A stretch of 64,000 bases of DNA from Pseudomonas sp. WS 5079 (GCF_012985465.1 NZ_JAAQWN010000005.1:1-64000); one strand, 5' to 3'. Shown: positions 7,229-15,134, counted from the first letter of the stretch. Translations and numbers: made by a program. Notes: generated from the sequence alone by a model not told the origin.

Positions 7229-7983
7229 CATTGGACCTCCAGGTTGTACTGCGCCCATAAACCAGCCACCCAATTGACTCCCCTTGGGGTGAATTTGGTC
7301 TGGTTGAAGGCGTGGCCGTTATCAGCGGTATCGGTTTTGACTTCGAAACGCCCGGCGTCGATGTGATGCTGGTAGGCCTGCCATTCGCCGCCCATGCGGT
7401 ACATGATCTTTTTGTCGATCAGGAACTCACGGAACCGGGATTCGTTGGCCTTGAGCAGTTTTGCTGTCTGGCGGAACCCTTTGAGCCCCGTTGATTTGAC
7501 GTATTCGTCCACGAACGCGATCTTGGGCGCGGCCGCAATGAGGGCCTGATTAGCCTGCTGCTGGAGCTCAAACTGTTCTGCCCAGGCACGGGCGGCAGCA
7601 GCTGGATTGGAAAAGTCAGGAAGAGTTGCGATTACGCGAGGGGCTTCCAGTGCTTTCAGCTTTTTCAGCACGGATCGACGTACAGCTTTCGACTCACGCA
7701 TCCCGACCAGCATGCACTGATCAAGAGTGAGGCTGTACGTGGCTACCTGGTTGCCATGGACGGGGGTGTAATATTTTTGCACCCCCCCCAATTCATCGCC
7801 CAGTTCATCCTCGATGCGAGCAAGGAAGTGATCGTTTCGCACCTTTGGCTCTCCGGCGGAAAGGCGCGCTTCGTTGATCATGTCTCGCAGTTCAATGCTC
7901 GACATTGTCCGCGCCACGTTTTGCGATTGCAGAAAACGTGGCGCGGTTTCGTTGGTGTTGACGACTGATTGGGGAATAGGCAT
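7228..7983 (-). CDS. Phage antirepressor, Rha-like N-terminus and KilAC C-terminus
   Basis: A 251-residue protein. Residues about 25-110 resemble the Rha/regulatory N-terminal domain (SSIELRDMINEAR... VRNDHFLARIEDEL... YSLTLDQCMLVGMRESKAVR). The C-terminal 110 residues match KilAC/ANT antirepressor domains (AAPKIAFVDEYVKSTG, then RQTAKLLKANESRFREFL). Antirepressors bind or titrate the phage repressor and promote early lytic expression. GGAG seven bases before the ATG supports the start at 7983. The first 27 codons contain a perfect 14-bp inverted repeat that may have its own role. Confidence 0.85.
   Translation of the reverse strand: MPIPQSVVNTNETAPRFLQSQNVARTMSSIELRDMINEARLSAGEPKVRNDHFLARIEDELGDELGGVQKYYTPVHGNQVATYSLTLDQCMLVGMRESKAVRRSVLKKLKALEAPRVIATLPDFSNPAAAARAWAEQFELQQQANQALIAAAPKIAFVDEYVKSTGLKGFRQTAKLLKANESRFREFLIDKKIMYRMGGEWQAYQHHIDAGRFEVKTDTADNGHAFNQTKFTPRGVNWVAGLWAQYNLEVQ
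7909..7947. repeat. Hairpin element, copy 1, inside antirepressor codons
   Basis: A perfect 14-base inverted repeat, CCGCGCCACGTTTT and AAAACGTGGCGCGG, around a ten-base loop. It lies in the codons for residues about 13-25 of the antirepressor. A close copy occurs at 1248-1287 in an intergenic site. Confidence 0.65.
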
Positions 7984-8018
7984 TATTCGCTCCAGAACGT
8001 TTTTGAATGTGCTGCACG

Positions 8019-8047
8019 AAAAGCCACCATTGCCCGGTGGCTTTTTT
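8019..8047 (-). terminator. tR1-like terminator downstream of cro region
   Basis: AAGCCACC and GGTGGCTT arms flank a seven-base loop and are bordered by A and T runs, so it can act in both directions. It lies between the small cro-proximal genes and the antirepressor, the place of a lambda tR1-type early terminator. Confidence 0.75.
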
Positions 8048-8110
8048 GTGCGTCCGATTTACTGCTTGGTTGTTTCACTGGCAGATCCTCAATAGTCCCT
8101 GAGGGACTTA

Positions 8111-8299
8111 TCAGCCCTTTCGTCCTATGGAAGCGACGTTGCTCCGGCTCTTTGGTGGTCGGGTCATTCGATCAAGCGCCCGGTTCATAATTGTTGCGGC
8201 CAGCTCTTCTGGGGTTACGCCGTTGCGTCTGGCCAATAGCTCCAGATCAGCGAGTCCCTGCCAGTCGAGCTGGATTTCCAGCGGTTTTCTTTCAGGCAC
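8111..8299 (-). CDS. Small phage protein, possible DNA-binding (62 aa)
   Basis: A GTG start at 8299 is preceded by GAGGAGG. The product has a beta-strand-like start (PLEIQLDW) followed by two helices (GLADLELLARRNG, TPEELAATIMNRALDRM), compatible with a ribbon-helix-helix regulator, and a basic tail. It lies in the cro operon before the terminator. The family assignment is tentative. Confidence 0.5.
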   Translation of the reverse strand: MPERKPLEIQLDWQGLADLELLARRNGVTPEELAATIMNRALDRMTRPPKSRSNVASIGRKG

Positions 8300-8317
8300 A
8301 GGGCCTCCTCGGCTACT

Positions 8318-8509
8318 TCAGGCCACGTCTGTTTTCGCGTTAAGCTCTTCCATCATTTGGTTCAGGCCGCGCTCCAAGATTTCGCGAGCGAGCACGGCTT
8401 TCTGGGTCCGCTGAAAGCGCGCCATAGCCGTCAGCAAGTCATCGGCGACCTCATCCAGGCGAACCTTGGTTGGCTTGTCGTGAAGGTGGTCAGGTGCGAA
8501 GTACGACAT
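8318..8509 (-). CDS. Small phage protein, possible ribbon-helix-helix regulator (63 aa)
   Basis: The start at 8509 follows an AAGGAA site. The product carries KPTKVRLDEVADDLLTAMARFQRTQKAVLAREILERGLNQMM, which resembles an RHH fold (one strand, two helices) of the type found in Arc-like phage regulators. It is co-transcribed with cro. The assignment rests on predicted secondary structure only. Confidence 0.5.
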   Translation of the reverse strand: MSYFAPDHLHDKPTKVRLDEVADDLLTAMARFQRTQKAVLAREILERGLNQMMEELNAKTDVA

Positions 8510-8538
8510 CTGTGTTTCCTTGTGTGATTGGAATGGGT

Positions 8539-8742
8539 TTAAGCGGCTTGGAATTCGGTGTTCTTCGCGGTCTTCTCACGCTCAGCAAGCAGCAGCTCAA
8601 TGGCCTTGCCTGTGCCGTAGCCGACCATCGTCCCGCTGGCTGCGCGGGAGATCGTGGCCTGCGTGGTGCCGCAGTGCTCAGCTACTTCTGTCTGCGACAG
8701 CCCGAGCTGGAAAAGGCGATTCAACATCTCTTGAACTGTCAT
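8539..8742 (-). CDS. Cro-like repressor
   Basis: A 67-residue HTH protein starting at 8742 with AGGA eight bases upstream. The HTH is GLSQTEVAEHCGTTQATISRAASG, with the Q-T-x-V-A-x-x-x-G-x-x-Q-x-T-I-S-R pattern of Cro/C1 proteins. It is transcribed divergently from the C1-like gene across a 99-base region with repeated operator cores, and it is the first gene of the leftward early operon. By analogy it shuts off repressor synthesis in lytic growth. Confidence 0.82.
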   Translation of the reverse strand: MTVQEMLNRLFQLGLSQTEVAEHCGTTQATISRAASGTMVGYGTGKAIELLLAEREKTAKNTEFQAA

Positions 8743-8841
8743 GACTGGAATCCTATGAGGTTTTGCATGACAAATCATACGAATATGCATTGCGCCATGC
8801 AATAGAATTCTCATAATCCGCATTCGTATATTTGGTGAGTA
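8743..8841. promoter_or_regulatory. Immunity region: divergent cro/c1 promoters and operators
   Basis: Leftward (cro): on the minus strand TTGCAT, 17 bases, TATGAT gives a strong sigma-70 promoter. Rightward (c1): TTGCGC at about 8790, then CATAAT after 16 bases, is a weaker candidate. The core ATTCGTAT occurs on the minus strand within 8774-8784 and on the plus strand within 8822-8832. The same core appears at 9596-9606 in the downstream promoter. These are the likely C1/Cro operators. Confidence 0.7.
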
Positions 8842-9498
8842 ATGGATATCGCTGGGCGCATACGCGCGAAAATGGCCGACGCTGACCTAAACGAAACGCA
8901 GCTCGGCAAGAGGTCAGGCGTTCCGCAGCCAACGATCAACCGGATTTTGTCCGGGGAAAGCGCAAGCCCGCGCATGCCGACAATTGCAAAGCTGGCCAAG
9001 GCTCTGAGGGTCTCGCCGGAATGGCTCATGTACGGCACCGGCGACGAAACCTTTGACGCGAACGTGGAGTCGGCTCCAGGGCCGAACCGGTACTACGAAT
9101 ACCCTGAAATAAGCTGGGTACAGGCGGGAGTTGCAGCGGAGGCAATGGACTTGTTCAACGTGGGCGACTTTGAGGCGATGCACCCTTCTGACGCATGGGC
9201 CGGCCCGAATGGCTTTTGGCTAAAGGTGAGAGGGCCATCGATGACCTCAACCAATGGCATGAGCTTCAGCGAGGGAATGCTGATTCTGGTGGCACCGGGT
9301 GGCGACGTGGAAAGCGGCCAGTACGTCGTGGCCAAGCTGATTGACACCAATGAGGCCACGTTCAAGCAATTCATCTGGGACTCCGGCAGGGCCTACCTGA
9401 AGCCACTTAACCCGTCCTTCCCCACTGTAGAGGTGGACGACACCTGGTCCGTTGTAGGTCGAGTGGTTGATGCGAAGTGGCCTAGATCCGTCCTATAG
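8842..9498 (+). CDS. C1-like phage repressor with LexA/S24 self-cleavage domain
   Basis: A 218-residue prophage repressor. Residues 1-65 form an HTH domain (NETQLGKRSGVPQPTINRIL). Residues 90-218 form an S24 peptidase domain with an Ala95-Gly96 cleavage site (VQAGVAAE), catalytic Ser133 (GPSMTS) and Lys165 (VVAKL). RecA-stimulated autocleavage would make the prophage SOS-inducible. It reads divergently from cro and is followed by a terminator, then by a pL-like promoter carrying the same operator core. Confidence 0.92.
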   Translation: MDIAGRIRAKMADADLNETQLGKRSGVPQPTINRILSGESASPRMPTIAKLAKALRVSPEWLMYGTGDETFDANVESAPGPNRYYEYPEISWVQAGVAAEAMDLFNVGDFEAMHPSDAWAGPNGFWLKVRGPSMTSTNGMSFSEGMLILVAPGGDVESGQYVVAKLIDTNEATFKQFIWDSGRAYLKPLNPSFPTVEVDDTWSVVGRVVDAKWPRSVL

Positions 9499-9518
9499 CT
9501 GAAAGGTAGAATCGGAAA

Positions 9519-9547
9519 AAACGCCCGGCTATGTTCGGGCTTTTTTA
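9519..9547 (+). terminator. Terminator after the C1-like gene
   Basis: GCCCGG and CGGGCTTTTTTA arms around CTATGTT. It closes the repressor transcript before the pL-like promoter. A near-copy lies at 10987-11013. Confidence 0.8.
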
Positions 9548-9577
9548 CGCCTTCGAAAAATATTATGCAAAAACGTA

Positions 9578-9606
9578 TTGACCGCCATTATGAGGATTCG
9601 TATAGT
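9578..9606 (+). promoter_or_regulatory. pL-like early promoter with operator
   Basis: TTGACC and TATAGT are separated by exactly 17 bases, a near-consensus sigma-70 promoter. The operator core ATTCGTAT (9596-9603) overlaps the -10, as repressor sites do at lambda pL. It lies downstream of the repressor gene and reads toward the integrase, as lambda pL does after cI-rex. Confidence 0.75.
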
Positions 9607-9903
9607 TCACTGCATCGAGTCACCCAACAGGGACTCGCCAGGGCCTACCAAGACCCGCCGCAACACAGGCAGCGATGCCAGGCAGACGCCGAACGCTCTT
9701 TAAAAGTCTGACGTGACCCAACGACGTACCGGCAACCCCGGTGGTGAGAAAGCTAAACCGTCGTCCATGCAGCCTCTGGTAGCTGCCGTACTCCCACATG
9801 TGAGTACGCGAAACCACGCTTCCAAACCGGAACAGCATCGAACACGAAATGTGCGACGCCGGTGAGAGACGACTCGGATGTGTTGCGTGGTGGAGACAGA
9901 AAA
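9607..9903 (+). promoter_or_regulatory. Untranslated early leader with nut-like boxA/boxB
   Basis: No convincing gene is seen here. CGCTCTTTAAAA at 9694-9705 resembles a boxA antitermination element. At 9728-9742 ACCGG-CAACC-CCGGT forms a five-base stem with a five-base loop, the size of a lambda boxB. The order promoter, boxA, boxB matches a nutL site. No N gene is recognised in the operon, so function is a hypothesis. Confidence 0.4.
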
Positions 9904-10119
9904 TTACGAGTTCTTCGGCGAAAACCCGCCGGAGACGATGACAAGGCGCTGGCGATGAAACTTCGAAACCACATGGCCCTGCTCAACCTTGAGTTGAGTT
10001 TCAAGCCTACGAATGTGAGCGAGAAGCTTTGCGCCGCGCCCTGGCTTCAAGGTTTCAAACAAAGCATGAGCGTCTTCTATCTGCTTCTGGATGTTGGCGA
10101 TTTTGCGCTTTGACGACAT
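9904..10119 (-). CDS. Hypothetical small basic protein opposing the early operon
   Basis: A 71-residue frame (MSSKRKIANIQKQIEDAHALF...), with an alternative GTG start at 10128. It is Lys/Arg-rich with helical character (GAKLLAHIRRLETQLKVEQ). It runs against the pL-like transcript, which is unusual. Composition looks protein-like, but no family is recognised and no strong ribosome binding site is seen. Confidence 0.35.
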   Translation of the reverse strand: MSSKRKIANIQKQIEDAHALFETLKPGRGAKLLAHIRRLETQLKVEQGHVVSKFHRQRLVIVSGGFSPKNS

Positions 10120-10129
10120 TTGATTCACC

Positions 10130-10542
10130 GATTCAGTTGAAAGCGGACTGTATCAAGGTTCGGAGTTAAGGAAACACCAGAATCGAATTAGCGGGCCCGA
10201 TAGCTTCGGCTGGGACCGCCGGACCTCATGCACCCTGCCCACCTAACCGGGCAAACGAGCTGCAGAGTGCATGTTGTAGGGACCTGTGATCCAAGGCGAA
10301 CAGATGCTGATTGACGCCCTGGGGAGGAAGCTCACCGCCAACCAATGAAGACGAACGGCCAGCCCTGCAATCAGCAGCGGGCAACTGGCCAACACCGCTG
10401 ACGCAACAAACCCAGGCCGTCGCCAGTAGCGGGCCTTGGCACAGATGGCGCCCTGCTGTTTCAGGCCTGCCATCTGGTTTCACAAATGCCTCTAGTCCCC
10501 CTGGAGGTATTTGGAAGCCGAGTAATCAATGAGGGCAAGACA
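10130..10542. other. Stretch without a confident gene; weak minus-strand frame
   Basis: The only candidate is a 76-residue minus-strand frame (10243-10473) with a hydrophobic middle (FVASAVLASCPLLIAGLAVRLHW) that could be a membrane span. It lacks clear translation signals and opposes the early operon. Otherwise I see only imperfect inverted repeats. The region may be part of a long structured early leader. Confidence 0.3.
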
Positions 10543-10764
10543 ATGCCTAACCCAAACAGCCCAAACGGCTGCTATCAGCGCCACGGGTATACGGTTGAGC
10601 GAACGCCACGGAAGAGCGGCGCCGGCCACCACCGAGCCATCTACGACCATAACGGCCAGCAGGTTCTGAACCGCGCCGGATACGACGCAGAAATCCAGTT
10701 CTGCATTGAGCATGGATTGATGCTGAAAGAGGATAGGACCCGCTGCAGTCCGCGTAGCTGTTAG
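10543..10764 (+). CDS. Hypothetical early phage protein (73 aa)
   Basis: Starts MPNPNSPNGCYQRHGYTVERTPRKSG. It is basic in the N-terminal half, with a helix in the C-terminal half (YDAEIQFCIEHGLMLKED). A GAGGGC site precedes the ATG. It is the first rightward gene with plausible coding character after the nut-like site, which is where lambda has N. It is Arg-rich only weakly, so an N role is not claimed. Confidence 0.5.
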   Translation: MPNPNSPNGCYQRHGYTVERTPRKSGAGHHRAIYDHNGQQVLNRAGYDAEIQFCIEHGLMLKEDRTRCSPRSC

Positions 10765-11111
10765 TAACAGCGGTTGAAACGGAATGCATGGACCTGCATC
10801 AACCCCGGGGCCCACTGCACATCCCGCCGGGAGGGAGCCGAAAGGTAGCAGCAGCCCGCACATGCGGATTAATTCAATAGGTGGCCACTGCCTGCCCAGT
10901 GAGCGCACAACGGGGGATACAGCCATGAAATAGCTCAGCGAAGTAGATACCCCGCGCCACGTAGGGAGGTCTATGTGTCGCACCGAAAGCCCGGGCAATG
11001 TTCGGGCTTTTTTACGCGCCTCGATTACGTCAGCACTTCTCCCCCGCGCCCATCGGCAACCAGCGGGAGGCATGTGTGCTGACGAATACAGGTGAGCCAA
11101 AGGAGCGAGAC
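10765..11111. other. Intergenic stretch with terminator and long inverted repeat
   Basis: No gene is seen. It contains the terminator at 10987-11013. A perfect 8-base inverted repeat, GTCAGCAC (11029-11036) and GTGCTGAC (11076-11083), encloses a 39-base G/C-rich loop just upstream of the next gene and could form a regulatory RNA hairpin. Confidence 0.4.
10987..11013 (+). terminator. Intra-operon early terminator (tL-like)
   Basis: AAGCCCG and CGGGCTT arms with loop GGCAATGTT and a T run. It is nearly identical to the terminator after the repressor gene. Its place after the first early gene suggests a terminator that must be overcome by antitermination for expression of the rest of the operon. 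Confidence 0.75.
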
Positions 11112-11318
11112 ATGAACTTCCAACCGCCAGATCCGCCCGATTATGGCCACTGCCTGACCTGCAATCGGGTCATCCATGTGGACGAAAAGCGAGGCGATAA
11201 CTGCATCGAGTGTGACGACCAAGGAGGGAGCGACGGCGCCGATGAAAACGGGGTTCGCCCCGCTGTTTCTGAGGACGGCGCCTACCGCTTCAACCCGTGG
11301 ACCGGCCAGCACGAATAG
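11112..11318 (+). CDS. Small zinc-finger-like early phage protein
   Basis: The start at 11112 has AAGGAGCGAG upstream. The 68-residue product has two CxxC pairs (HCLTC and NCIEC) about 15 residues apart, suggesting one zinc ribbon, followed by an acidic Gly/Asp-rich tail. Its role is unknown. Confidence 0.6.
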   Translation: MNFQPPDPPDYGHCLTCNRVIHVDEKRGDNCIECDDQGGSDGADENGVRPAVSEDGAYRFNPWTGQHE

Positions 11319-11357
11319 TCCGCTCGTTCCGCCTAACCCCAAACACTGGAGGTCGCC

Positions 11358-11618
11358 ATGGCCCGAACTTACGAATATTGGACGGTCAAGGACGGCGAGG
11401 ACATCGCTATCAAGCTGACCGTCACATATTACTCGGCTCGAAAAGGAAACTTCAGCTCGCAAGCCGTCGATCCAGATGAGTACTTCGGTCATTGCGAAAT
11501 CAATTGGGAGTCGGAAGACGACACCAGCTTCATGACTGAATCCGAAATCGCCTCGATGGAAGAATGGCTTGTAAATGAGCATTACGAGTATCTGGCCGAC
11601 CAAGACTATTACGACTAA
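11358..11618 (+). CDS. Hypothetical acidic phage protein (86 aa)
   Basis: CTGGAGG precedes the ATG. The product is rich in Tyr, Asp and Glu, with a strongly acidic C-terminus (WLVNEHYEYLADQDYYD). Small acidic early phage proteins sometimes mimic DNA or inhibit host enzymes, but there is no direct evidence here. No family is recognised. Confidence 0.6.
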   Translation: MARTYEYWTVKDGEDIAIKLTVTYYSARKGNFSSQAVDPDEYFGHCEINWESEDDTSFMTESEIASMEEWLVNEHYEYLADQDYYD

Positions 11619-11639
11619 CCCGCCATCCTGGAGGCGACC

Positions 11640-12062
11640 ATGAACGCAGCATTGAAGATATGCCAGGAGCGTTACGACGCTCAGTTGCCGCCTCCAGTGA
11701 GCGAGTCGGCGGTAGAGATTGCCCGCAAGGAGTGGATCGACAACGCGGTGGAAACGCTGGTTGATCGGCGCAGCGACGTGCAGTTCAAGCGCCGACTGCA
11801 TTCAGCTCAGGGCGTGACGTTCAAGACCTTCGCCGCCGAGGTCGAGCAGTTCGCGGTCAACAGTGACAGTAAGAGCCCATGCGCCATTGGCGAAATGGTC
11901 ATTGCTGGGTTGCTTGGTGATCGCTTCCTGGCGCGCGACGGCGCCGAGGACCTGATGGCGGTAGCTGACCCCAAAGAACAACTCCGCGTGATCGCCGAGG
12001 CCCTACTCCGGCCCTTGGTCAATGACGCCCTGATCGCCCAGGCAGAGGACAACGAACTATGA
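11640..12062 (+). CDS. Hypothetical phage protein (140 aa)
   Basis: CTGGAGGCG precedes the ATG. The protein is largely helical and soluble and overlaps the next gene by four bases. There are no membrane spans or recognisable motifs. It belongs to the pL-like operon. Confidence 0.6.
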   Translation: MNAALKICQERYDAQLPPPVSESAVEIARKEWIDNAVETLVDRRSDVQFKRRLHSAQGVTFKTFAAEVEQFAVNSDSKSPCAIGEMVIAGLLGDRFLARDGAEDLMAVADPKEQLRVIAEALLRPLVNDALIAQAEDNEL

Positions 12063-12250
12063 GCCCGCACATCCTGATTGATGAGGCGCTCGAGGCCCTG
12101 GAGCATCCCGCCAGCGAGCCCGGCGCCCAGCGCGTCGTCCTGAACATGATCACCAATATGCTCACCGGCAACGCCATCACCAACGAAGAGTTCGCCCACT
12201 ACTGCCAGCGCCTCCTGAAAGTCACCAGGCAGCGCAAGGAGGCCGCATGA
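12059..12250 (+). CDS. Hypothetical phage protein (63 aa)
   Basis: Overlaps both neighbours as ATGA, so it is probably translated by coupling. It is a helical protein with a C-terminal basic segment (LLKVTRQRKEAA). No family is recognised. Confidence 0.55.
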   Translation: MSPHILIDEALEALEHPASEPGAQRVVLNMITNMLTGNAITNEEFAHYCQRLLKVTRQRKEAA

Positions 12251-12396
12251 ACAGCATGACCCTGGCTTTTACTCACAAGTCCTGGCTCGGCGCCCTGTCG
12301 CTGGCCTATGACGCCGGTATCGAAAACGTACACGCATGGAGCCGCAGGGCCTGCCTGTGCGGTGAGTGGACTGTGGCTTATGAGGTGAAAGCGTGA
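12247..12396 (+). CDS. Hypothetical small phage protein (49 aa)
   Basis: An ATG overlapping the preceding stop opens 49 codons (MNSMTLAFTHKSWLGALSLA...), with a C-L-C-G-E-W segment near the end. The stop overlaps the next GTG start. The back-to-back overlaps on both sides are the main support. Confidence 0.5.
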   Translation: MNSMTLAFTHKSWLGALSLAYDAGIENVHAWSRRACLCGEWTVAYEVKA

Positions 12397-12848
12397 AGCT
12401 TGAGCGATCAATACTCATCACCTTGGCGGCTCACGAATCGGTCTTGCAGCGGATCAAGTCGCTGACTGCGGATATCGGCCTTCACCTTAGTCGATGTGAG
12501 AACCGCTACGACCTGATCGGACCTAAGCCTGTCAATGAGTTTCCCGAGCTTGGCGATCTGCCTTGGCCGAACGGAAGTGAAGAGCACTGGAACATCCTGT
12601 ACGACGAGAAAAATCGCCGTAAGACGCACATGTGGGAGGCGTTTAGAGGATGGTCCGAAGAGGAAGACCGAGGCCTAAACGACGAAGAGATAAGGGATTA
12701 CCTGCTTAAGCAAGGGTGCGTCCACTGCACCAGGGCATGGTATTTCGTCAGAGAACGCAAGAAAGCCCGCCGCGACCTTGGCAACTTCCGCCGCTCACTT
12801 CGCGCCTTAGGCAAGTCAGCAATCAAAGCGCTGGACCCGCAGCCATGA
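12393..12848 (+). CDS. Hypothetical phage protein (151 aa)
   Basis: A GTG start overlaps the preceding stop. The N-terminal half is helical; the C-terminal half has a cysteine pair (GCVHC) and a strongly basic helix (RERKKARRDLGNFRRSLRAL). It could be nucleic-acid binding. No family is recognised. Confidence 0.6.
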   Translation: MKLERSILITLAAHESVLQRIKSLTADIGLHLSRCENRYDLIGPKPVNEFPELGDLPWPNGSEEHWNILYDEKNRRKTHMWEAFRGWSEEEDRGLNDEEIRDYLLKQGCVHCTRAWYFVRERKKARRDLGNFRRSLRALGKSAIKALDPQP

Positions 12849-12964
12849 CCACCCACCAGCAGCACAGGCGCCGCGCCATCCGCTGGGCCTTCTTCATCAC
12901 CGGCCTGATCTTCTACGCCGTCCTGTTCCTGGGCCCCGCTATCGGCGGCCTGATAACCGAATAA
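12845..12964 (+). CDS. Single-span membrane micropeptide (39 aa)
   Basis: Starts at ATGA overlapping the previous stop. A basic N-terminus (MTTHQQHRRRAIR) is followed by one long hydrophobic span (FFITGLIFYAVLFLGPAIGG). The positive-inside rule predicts N-in topology. The function is unknown. Confidence 0.6.
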   Translation: MTTHQQHRRRAIRWAFFITGLIFYAVLFLGPAIGGLITE

Positions 12965-13009
12965 CCCCCAAACCTTCAATCGCTGCGAGCATCGCGGCAA
13001 GGATTCCCC

Positions 13010-14206
13010 ATGTCCGCAGAACAGCAACTGGCGATCCTGCCAGCTAAAGAAGTAGCCCTGGCAGTATTCAGCGCCCCCAACGGCCTCGACCCATACCTAC
13101 AAAGCGTCCGGGAAGAAATCGACAAGTTCAACGCCTCGGCACCTGACGTTAAAACCAAAAAGGGCCAAGACGCGTATCGCTCGATTGCTTACAGCCTGGC
13201 GGGATCAAAAACGAAACTCGACAGCCTGGGCAAAGAGCTCGTCGCAGAACTGAAGGATGTGCCAAAAAAGATCGACGCCGAGCGCAAGCGCGTTCGTGAG
13301 CTGCTGAGCACGTGGCAAGAGGAAGTTCGCAAGCCGCTGACTGACTGGGAAGCCGCCGAGCAGGCTCGCAAGGATCGGCACGTCGATGCCGTACAGGCAA
13401 TTGCGGATTTTGCCTTGGATCTGTCGGACGTCACCGCCGCGGTACTGCTTGAGTCTATCGCCTCGGTTGAGGCGGTGAAGATGGGCGAGCACTGGGAAGA
13501 GTTCGAGGCTGAAGCTGCCCGCACCAAGGATCAGGTTCTGGACAAGCTGCGCGCCACCCTCGCCGCCCGCCAGAAATATGAAACCGAACAGGCGGAACTG
13601 GTCAGGCTGCGCGCCGAAACAGAAGCGCAGGCCCAGCGCGAGCGCGACGCCCAGATCGCCCGTGAAGCAGAGGAGCGCGCCCGCCGCGAAGCCGAGCAGC
13701 GTGCACAGGCAGAACGCGATGCCGCAGCCAAGCGTGAAGCCGAAGCAAAAGCCGCCGCTGATCGCCGCGAGCTGGAGTTGAAGCTGGCTGCTGAGCAATC
13801 GGAGCGCGCCGCCGCCCAGGCAGCGCGGGACAAGATCGAATCGGAGCAGCGCGCCGCGCAACAGAAGATCGAAGACGAGCAGCAACATAAGCAAGCGATG
13901 GCTCAGGCCGAAGCCGATCGAGTCGCTGCTGAGCAGCGTGCAGAACAAGAGCGCATTGACTCGGAGCGCCGCCAAGCTGAAGCCGCCGAGCGAGCGAGAC
14001 TCGCAGAGATCGCCCGGGCAAATGCAGCTGCCGACGAGATCAACCGCCAAGCCGCCGCGCGGGAAGCGGACAAGGCGCACAAAGCAAAGATCAACCGCGC
14101 CGCGCTGGACGCATTTATCGCCGGCGGTATGCCCGTGGAATGCGCGAAACAGGCAGTCACCTTGATTGCTCAGCGCAAGATTCCAGCCATCGCCATCACT
14201 TACTGA
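13010..14206 (+). CDS. Coiled-coil phage protein upstream of recombination genes
   Basis: A 398-residue protein. Residues 1-165 form a helical domain of moderate complexity. Residues about 165-365 are an almost uninterrupted Ala/Glu/Arg/Gln-rich coiled coil. The last 35 residues are a compact segment (ALDAFIAGGMPVECAKQAVTLIAQ). The gene precedes the annealing-protein and exonuclease genes, so a role in phage recombination or as a scaffold is possible. Many Pseudomonas and other phages carry such a protein here, but its biochemistry is not known to me. The CDS ends eight bases before the next ATG. Confidence 0.65.
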   Translation: MSAEQQLAILPAKEVALAVFSAPNGLDPYLQSVREEIDKFNASAPDVKTKKGQDAYRSIAYSLAGSKTKLDSLGKELVAELKDVPKKIDAERKRVRELLSTWQEEVRKPLTDWEAAEQARKDRHVDAVQAIADFALDLSDVTAAVLLESIASVEAVKMGEHWEEFEAEAARTKDQVLDKLRATLAARQKYETEQAELVRLRAETEAQAQRERDAQIAREAEERARREAEQRAQAERDAAAKREAEAKAAADRRELELKLAAEQSERAAAQAARDKIESEQRAAQQKIEDEQQHKQAMAQAEADRVAAEQRAEQERIDSERRQAEAAERARLAEIARANAAADEINRQAAAREADKAHKAKINRAALDAFIAGGMPVECAKQAVTLIAQRKIPAIAITY

Positions 14207-14213
14207 GGTCGTC

Positions 14214-15134
14214 ATGAACGAGATCATTCAAATGCCGGCACGCGAAAGCGCCGGCCTTACTGCCGCCGAGGTTCACCGCTTCTCGGCCGTAGAGATTCGC
14301 CAGCGCGTTAACCTGGTGCAGGAAGTGATGCAGGGCATCATGAAGCGTGAAACGCACTACGGCACCATCCCTGGAACCCAGAAACCAACCCTGTACAAGC
14401 CGGGTGCAGAGGTGCTTTGTGTGACCTTCCGGGTTGCGCAGGAATACCGAATTGAAGATCTTTCCGGCCCAGGTGTAGCGCGCTACCGGGTCACTTGTGT
14501 TGGTCGTCACCAGATGACCGGTGTTGCTCTCGGCGAAGGCGTCGGCGAATGCTCGTCCAGCGAAGAGAAGTACAAGTGGCGCGGCGTCATCTGCAAAGCG
14601 GAATTGGACGCCACTCCGGAGAATCTGCGCCGGAAGAAATATTACAAAAACGGTAATACGGCCGACCAGATCCGCACCGAACCAGCAGACCTGGCCAACA
14701 CCATCCTCAAGATGGCCTGCAAGCGGGCCATGATCGCCATGACGCTCAACGTCACCGCGGCATCGGACATCTTCACGCAGGATATCGAGGATCTACCCGA
14801 GGAGCTGCGGCCACAGGAGCAGGCTCAGGCTCAGGCGCAAAGCCAGAAGGCCACACCAGCCCCCCATGACCCTGCCCTGTCAGCTCACTGGATTGCCCAG
14901 GCCGAAGCTGCAATCACGCCCGACGCACTGACAGAAGTTTGGAAGGCTGGGGTGGCTGTCATCAATGACGCCAAGGACACAACAGCCTACGACCTGTTCA
15001 AGGCCGCGGTGGTGGCGTGCGGAGTGAAGCTCAAGGCCACCGAAGAGGCCAAGCCGGAAAGCGAGGACGTCGCAGACCAGCAGCCCGAACCACCAGCCGA
15101 CGAAGAAGTTGAATTTGAGGAGGTCCCAGAATGA
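14214..15134 (+). CDS. Probable phage ssDNA-annealing recombination protein
   Basis: A 306-residue product from the ATG at 14214. The conserved-looking core at about residues 25-180 includes HYGTIPGTQKPTLYKPGAEVL and a DLANTILKMACKRAMI helix. The C-terminus is Gln/Ala-rich and then strongly acidic, as in several SSB or annealing proteins. It overlaps the YqaJ exonuclease gene by four bases. Paired exonuclease and annealing genes are the norm in phage recombination systems (lambda exo/bet). Annealing activity is inferred from that pairing. Confidence 0.6.
   Translation: MNEIIQMPARESAGLTAAEVHRFSAVEIRQRVNLVQEVMQGIMKRETHYGTIPGTQKPTLYKPGAEVLCVTFRVAQEYRIEDLSGPGVARYRVTCVGRHQMTGVALGEGVGECSSSEEKYKWRGVICKAELDATPENLRRKKYYKNGNTADQIRTEPADLANTILKMACKRAMIAMTLNVTAASDIFTQDIEDLPEELRPQEQAQAQAQSQKATPAPHDPALSAHWIAQAEAAITPDALTEVWKAGVAVINDAKDTTAYDLFKAAVVACGVKLKATEEAKPESEDVADQQPEPPADEEVEFEEVPE

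Noticed and set aside
13205..14227. A 340-codon minus-strand frame opposite the coiled-coil protein
   Set aside because: Leu/Cys/Phe-rich translation arises from reading Ala/Glu/Arg repeats backwards; there are no start signals.
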